Assembly: GCA_024223125.1 (NCBI GenBank)
Contig: JAAEOP010001193.1
Location: forward strand, 1-10,172
Direction: 5' to 3'
DNA: 10,172 nt
DNA from: Chloroflexota bacterium
Lineage (GTDB): Bacteria; Chloroflexota; Anaerolineae; Promineifilales; Promineifilaceae
Of the stretch, positions 6,775 through 10,172 are shown one piece after another. The notes below the pieces were generated by a model. It was not told the DNA's origin. It searched no databases and was given only the letters and a program-made list of their open reading frames with translations. The stretch's first letter is position 1. Each line of letters opens with the position of its first letter. Both the position numbers and the translations under genes were made by a program.

Positions 6775-8568
6775 TTAAAAGGGGAAAAACAGCGGTAAAA
6801 AGATAAGCATCAATAGCCAGATCATAATCGTCAGGGGCAACCCTACCTTTGCAAAATCAAAAAAGCGATAGCCGCCCGGTCCATACACTAGCACACACGC
6901 CTGATGCCCAATAGGCGTTACAAAGGAATTGGAGGCTGCAATAGCCACTCCCATCACAAACGCATAAGGGGCAATGCCCAATGTAAAAGCGGTTTGAATG
7001 GCAATGGGAGCTACCAACACGGCCGCGGCCGCATTAGACATGAACGCCGTCAATATCGTCGTCAGCACAAATATCCCAATCATCACGCCACGCGGCCCCA
7101 ACCCACCCACAGCGTTGATAATAGTATCGGCCAGAAATTGGGCCGTGCCTGTATTTTCCATGGCCAAGCCCATCGGCAGCATACCGGCAATTAAAAATAC
7201 CGATTTCCACTCGATAGATTCATACGCCTCATCCATGGAGAGACAGCCGGTAACAACTGACAAAACAGCCCCCAAAACGGCCGCCACAGAAATATGCAAC
7301 ATGCCCAGCGCCACCAAGCTAATCATCGTCACAAAAATAACCAGGTTAATGGCCGCCTTGTGCAAACGACGACTCGATTTTTCCAGCGACTGCAGCAGCA
7401 AAAAAGAAATATCTTGTCGCAATGTTTCAATCCGTTCCCGCCGTCCCTGTACCAGCAGCGTATCTCCTAAACGCAGAGGCACATCAACCAGACGGCCGTC
7501 TACCGGCGCCTCCTCCCGCCAAATTGCCAACACAGTCACCCCATACCGGCTGCGAAAATCAATCTCCTGCAACGTATGCCCGATAAAGTGTGCCTTCTGA
7601 CTGACTACCAGTTCAGCTACCGTCACTTCCTCCGACTTCAAATCTTTGTCGCTTAACACATGTTCTGGCACAATGGAAATGCCCATCTCATCCCCCGCCT
7701 GCAAAATGCCATTATGCGGTCCGCGAGCCAACAAAATATCACCCGCCCGAATATGGGTGTTGGGCATAATACCCAGCCGCAAATGTTCGCCCCGCTGCAA
7801 GCCGACAACGGTTAAATCAAAATCTTCCCCCAAATGACTATCTACAAATGTCTTACCAATCAGGGGGGAATTGGGCTGCACATGCAGTTCTGTCAGAAAA
7901 TTGCGGAGATGGTATTCGGCCGTCAGATCGGCCGTTTCATTATGTGTTGCCTCCTCATAACTGGGTAGTAACCGACGGCCGATAAACGTCATGTAGAAGA
8001 TGCTGCTTACGGCAATAATCAGCCCCATGGGGGTAAAATCCAACAAAGAAAAAGGCTCCAACCCCGCTGTGTCTAACGCATCACTGGCCAGCAAATTGGG
8101 CGGCGTACCGATGAGCGTTGTCACCCCGCCCAGTAAAGAAGCAAAAGCCAATGGAATCAACAGCTTGGATGGCGGAATATTTGCTTTTTGTCCCAAGCCA
8201 ATGGTAACGGGCAGCAACACGGCCGCTGCCCCAATATTGTTCATAAAAGCCGACATCACCCCCACCGTGACCATAATCACAACAATCAGGCGCACCTCTT
8301 CTGTACCGGCAACACTGCCCATATAACGGCCGATAATATCGGCAATCCCCGTATGCGTCAGGCTGGCGCTGACAATATAAATAGCCCAAACAGTGATAAC
8401 GGCTGGATTAGAAAACCCCAAAAAGGCTTCCTCTGGCGTTAACAAGCCTGTCAAAATGAGCGTTAACAAAACCATCAAGGCGACAACATCCACCCGAATT
8501 TTCTCGGTAGCAAACAGAACAATGGCTGCACCCAAAATCAACAATACCAAAGCAATATCGGGGGTCAA
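6775..8568 (-). CDS. SLC13/DASS-type anion permease with two RCK_C domains
   Basis: This 597-residue polytopic membrane protein is probably sodium-driven, taking up sulfate, dicarboxylate or a similar anion. The fold is two inverted transmembrane halves joined by a large cytosolic insert. The first half carries MNNIGAAAVLLPV (about 108-120) and IGTPPNLL (about 152-159). The second carries the matching MSNAAAAVLVAPIA (about 509-522) and VTPIGHQ. These are the paired substrate and sodium loops of the family. The insert holds two RCK_C (TrkA-C) domains at about 230-290 and 326-388, which usually bind a regulatory ligand. This layout matches SAC1-like and YfbS-like permeases. The start is TTG, supported by AGGAGG five bases upstream; the nearby ATG at 8573 is out of frame and closes after two codons. 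No neighbour gene reveals the substrate. Confidence 0.9.
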   Translation of the reverse strand: MTPDIALVLLILGAAIVLFATEKIRVDVVALMVLLTLILTGLLTPEEAFLGFSNPAVITVWAIYIVSASLTHTGIADIIGRYMGSVAGTEEVRLIVVIMVTVGVMSAFMNNIGAAAVLLPVTIGLGQKANIPPSKLLIPLAFASLLGGVTTLIGTPPNLLASDALDTAGLEPFSLLDFTPMGLIIAVSSIFYMTFIGRRLLPSYEEATHNETADLTAEYHLRNFLTELHVQPNSPLIGKTFVDSHLGEDFDLTVVGLQRGEHLRLGIMPNTHIRAGDILLARGPHNGILQAGDEMGISIVPEHVLSDKDLKSEEVTVAELVVSQKAHFIGHTLQEIDFRSRYGVTVLAIWREEAPVDGRLVDVPLRLGDTLLVQGRRERIETLRQDISFLLLQSLEKSSRRLHKAAINLVIFVTMISLVALGMLHISVAAVLGAVLSVVTGCLSMDEAYESIEWKSVFLIAGMLPMGLAMENTGTAQFLADTIINAVGGLGPRGVMIGIFVLTTILTAFMSNAAAAVLVAPIAIQTAFTLGIAPYAFVMGVAIAASNSFVTPIGHQACVLVYGPGGYRFFDFAKVGLPLTIMIWLLMLIFLPLFFPF

Positions 8569-8573
8569 GACAT

Positions 8574-8579
8574 CCTCCT
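8574..8579 (-). promoter_or_regulatory. Ribosome binding site fixing the permease TTG start
   Basis: AGGAGG on the - strand lies five bases ahead of TTG 8568. The intervening ATGTC contains an ATG that opens a two-codon frame (ATG TCT TGA) whose stop overlaps the TTG start. This could tune permease translation. Confidence 0.7.
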
Positions 8580-8627
8580 CTCACAGTTTATTCAGAAACA
8601 ACTTTACACTTTGGGAGATTGGGGGTT

Positions 8628-8645
8628 GAAGATTAAATAATCTTC
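8628..8645. repeat. Near-perfect palindrome upstream of the permease gene
   Basis: GAAGATTA and TAATCTTC (8628-8635 and 8638-8645) form an 8-base inverted repeat around AA. It sits about 60 bases ahead of the permease start, in the divergent intergenic region shared with the small ORF at 8717. The place and short centre suit a dimeric repressor site; a simple AT-rich hairpin is the alternative. Confidence 0.4.
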
Positions 8646-8676
8646 TTGCCCAGCGTAAGGATACTGCATTTACAAT
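8646..8676 (+). promoter_or_regulatory. Weak candidate sigma-70 promoter for the small ORF or the glmS region
   Basis: TTGCCC (8646-8651) and TACAAT (8671-8676) resemble -35 and -10 boxes, but the spacer is 19 bases, longer than ideal. It would start transcription about 35 bases ahead of the TTG at 8717 and could run on into glmS. Confidence 0.25.
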
Positions 8677-8716
8677 GATTTAGAAAATTTGGACAGGTTA
8701 TTTATAAGGACAAAAT

Positions 8717-8911
8717 TTGCACAATTTTATAATTGCGCGTAAAAAGGGTGTAAGCACGGTCGTAATCCTGATGGTATATCGTCCGGGCACCTTTAACAAG
8801 GGCAAGATAAGCGCAAGACCCCGGTCAATTGACAATGATCAATTGATCATTGATCTGGGTGACGAGGTGGAGGTCCCCTACCGCGAGGTAGGTGCTAACG
8901 GCGGTTTCTAA
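8717..8911 (+). CDS. Small hypothetical protein, 64 residues
   Basis: I do not recognise this protein. The frame starts with TTG; AAGGA at 8706-8710 lies six bases upstream and supports the start. An internal ATG at 8771 is the alternative but has no ribosome binding site. The N-terminal third is basic and hydrophobic. The rest (RPGTFNKGKISARPRSID...LIIDLGDEVEVPYREVG) alternates in a way that would suit a small beta-barrel of KOW/SH3 type, though that is only a guess from pattern. Codons in the second half are GC-ending like those of the neighbouring genes, which favours real coding. Against it, the gene is short and carries a 20-base palindrome. It precedes glmS in the same direction by 325 bases. 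Confidence 0.42.
   Translation: MHNFIIARKKGVSTVVILMVYRPGTFNKGKISARPRSIDNDQLIIDLGDEVEVPYREVGANGGF
8833..8852. repeat. Perfect 20-base palindrome
   Basis: CAATGATCAA followed by its exact reverse complement TTGATCATTG spans 8833-8852 with no central spacer. TCAATTGA, itself palindromic, occurs at 8825-8832 and again inside at 8839-8846, a 14-base step. A symmetrical, overlapping arrangement of this kind fits an operator for a dimeric regulator better than a codon constraint. Confidence 0.6.
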
Positions 8912-9236
8912 CGAAACCACACGGAAAATCGAAAGATCAGCGGATGCCTCCCAGAGATGCCACACTCTGAATCTACTGCCCCTTCAAAACAAGCCAATTT
9001 ACAAACCGGCACAGGTAACTGCCCGACAAAATAACTGGCAGTGGCGGATCAGTTTTCAGTTTAGACGCTGATAACTGAACACTCAACTTAGAAGGGGCGT
9101 CCCCATTCCATTTACACAATCAAGGGTCGCCATATGACAAGTCTGCCACTGTGCAGGTATGCAAGCCGTTTTTTTCAGGCGTCTCACCTTGCAAACTTGC
9201 CACTTGCATACTTGCCACTCCCATTGGAGGCATCTC
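8912..9236 (+). other. Long glmS leader with inverted repeats and anti-Shine-Dalgarno sequences
   Basis: No gene is visible in these 325 bases. GATGCCTCC (8943-8951) and GAGATGCC (8954-8961) are perfectly complementary to the glmS initiation region GGAGGCATC (9226-9234) and GGCATCTC (9229-9236). GCCCCTTC (8978-8985) pairs with GAAGGGGC (9091-9098), enclosing hairpins at 9018-9042 (ACTGCC/GGCAGT) and 9055-9079 (TTCAGTT/AACTGAA). GGGGCGTCCCC (9094-9104) would compete with that outer stem. GTATGCAAG (9157-9165) pairs with CTTGCATAC (9203-9211), and a T7 run lies at 9169-9175. I do not see the conserved core of the known glmS ribozyme. A folded, regulated leader is plausible but some of these pairings may be chance. 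Confidence 0.4.
9188..9217 (+). repeat. 15-base tandem repeat just upstream of the glmS ribosome binding site
   Basis: CTTGCAAACTTGCCA (9188-9202) is followed directly by CTTGCATACTTGCCA (9203-9217), 14 of 15 bases identical. Each unit is itself two CTTGC half-units, giving four CTTGC in 30 bases. It ends eight bases before GGAGG. Any of the four can pair with GCAAG at 9161-9165. Confidence 0.75.
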
Positions 9237-10172
9237 ATGTGTGGTATTGTAGGTTATGTTGGTTCGCGGCAAGCGCCGCAAGTTGTTTTACAAGGATTAA
9301 AACGGTTGGAGTATCGTGGTTATGATTCGGCCGGGGTTGCTGTTTTAGAGCAAAATGGACACATTGCTTTGCGCCGGGATGTGGGCAAATTACACAACCT
9401 GGAAGCGATGATGGCTTCATCCCCCTTGCAAGGGCATATTAGCATTGGGCATACACGCTGGGCCACGCACGGTGAACCGAATCAGCGCAATGCCCATCCT
9501 CACATCAGCATGAACGGCCGTGTTGTTCTGGTTCACAATGGCATCGTGGAAAACTATGCCGAGCTGCGCGAAGAGCTGGTCGCGGAGGGTATCCACTTTG
9601 AATCCGACACCGACACCGAAGTCATTGTGCAGCTTGTGGAACGGTATCTGGAAAGCGGGTTGGATTTTGTAACGGCCGTGTGCCAAACTCTGCCCCTGCT
9701 GCGCGGCGCTAACGCCGTTGTCATCATGAATACCGACCAGCCCGACACCCTCATTTGTGCCCGTCTGGGCAATGCTGGCGGCATCACCCTCGGCCTCGGC
9801 GAGGAGGAGATGTTCATCGCCTCAGACATTCCGGCCATCCTGGAATACACACGTAACATGGTCTTCCTGGAAAACCGCCAGATGGCAGTTGTCACCCGCA
9901 CTGCTTTCCAACTTTCCGATTTGGAAGGCAATCCCCTGGAACCAGAAATCCACAATATCGCCTGGGACCCGGTCAGTGCTGCTAAAGGGGAATACAAACA
10001 TTTCATGCAAAAAGAAATCTTCGAGCAACCTCAGGCCATCATCAATACCTTGCGCGGCCGGGTAGATTTTGAACATGGAACTGTTCATCTGCCAGAAATG
10101 AACCTGACGCCAGAACTAGTCAATCGCTTGCAGAAAATTTACATTGTGGCCTGTGGAACCAGCTATTATGCC
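9237..10172 (+). CDS. glmS: Glutamine-fructose-6-phosphate aminotransferase (isomerising), N-terminal half, truncated by the window
   Basis: GlmS makes glucosamine-6-phosphate from fructose-6-phosphate and glutamine, the first step towards UDP-GlcNAc for the cell wall. The 312 visible codons begin MCGIVGYVG, with the nucleophilic Cys2 exposed after Met removal. The class II glutaminase motifs follow: YRGYDSAG (26-33), HTRWATHG (72-79, Arg74), HNGIVENY (100-107) and SDTDTEV (123-129). The hinge and the start of the first SIS sugar-isomerase domain follow, including EYKHFMQKEIFEQP and CGTSYYA at the window edge. The full protein is usually about 600 residues, so roughly the second half is missing. 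The ATG start is supported by GGAGG (9226-9230) six bases upstream. The long leader before it suggests post-transcriptional control. Confidence 0.97.
   Translation, partial: MCGIVGYVGSRQAPQVVLQGLKRLEYRGYDSAGVAVLEQNGHIALRRDVGKLHNLEAMMASSPLQGHISIGHTRWATHGEPNQRNAHPHISMNGRVVLVHNGIVENYAELREELVAEGIHFESDTDTEVIVQLVERYLESGLDFVTAVCQTLPLLRGANAVVIMNTDQPDTLICARLGNAGGITLGLGEEEMFIASDIPAILEYTRNMVFLENRQMAVVTRTAFQLSDLEGNPLEPEIHNIAWDPVSAAKGEYKHFMQKEIFEQPQAIINTLRGRVDFEHGTVHLPEMNLTPELVNRLQKIYIVACGTSYYA

Noticed and set aside
7019..7032. Clustered CGGCCG sites as a possible recombination or cloning-site artefact
   Set aside because: They lie in frame within conserved permease coding sequence (the Ala run of SNAAAAVLV) and match the genome-wide iterated palindrome, so no artefact is needed.
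8912..9236. Canonical glmS ribozyme upstream of glmS
   Set aside because: I looked for the conserved cleavage-site and core sequences of the Firmicutes ribozyme and did not find them; the pairings present have a different layout.
9134..9325. 63-codon + strand ORF overlapping the glmS start, a possible leader peptide
   Set aside because: No ribosome binding site precedes the ATG at 9134, and most of the frame overlaps glmS in another phase; the repeated Leu-Pro residues simply reflect the CTTGC repeat.

Overview
The window looks like part of a chromosome from an environmental bacterium. The best guess is a Chloroflexota (Anaerolineae-like) genome. That rests on a Ser/Thr kinase-ATPase-TPR fusion, hybrid and GAF-type signalling proteins, uneven GC content and a heavily iterated palindrome, ACGGCCGT. 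The phylum is an inference; no 16S rRNA or ribosomal gene is present to settle it.

Left part (1-1450, + strand): the 3' end of a hybrid histidine kinase (receiver domain and helical tail) is followed after one base by a REC-GAF response regulator with a clear ribosome binding site. They are almost certainly one operon. A convergent gene on the - strand (1520-4537) encodes a roughly 1005-residue protein with an N-terminal Ser/Thr kinase, a central AAA/STAND-type ATPase and C-terminal TPRs. The TPR part shows as a 120-base repeat in the DNA.

Middle part (4538-6774): a gene-free stretch of about 680 bases between divergent genes holds a 103-base inverted-repeat element flanked by 10-base direct repeats (MITE-like), then AT-rich DNA. 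Next comes an AT-rich gene for a soluble GAF histidine kinase (5221-6513). Its best ribosome binding site serves a five-codon ORF that is in frame with the kinase but cut off from it by two stops.

Right part (6775-10172): an SLC13/DASS-type anion permease with two RCK_C domains (- strand, TTG start) is divergent from a small hypothetical ORF that contains a perfect 20-base palindrome. A 325-base leader then precedes the N-terminal half of glmS, which runs off the window. This leader carries sequences perfectly complementary to the glmS Shine-Dalgarno region, several inverted repeats and a 15-base tandem repeat.

Functionally, the left two thirds is a signalling cluster: three two-component proteins and one Ser/Thr kinase, none with a visible DNA-binding output. 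The right third is transport and cell-wall precursor metabolism. I found no CRISPR array, rRNA, tRNA, transposase or phage gene. The least explained signals are the iterated palindrome, the MITE-like element and the glmS leader.
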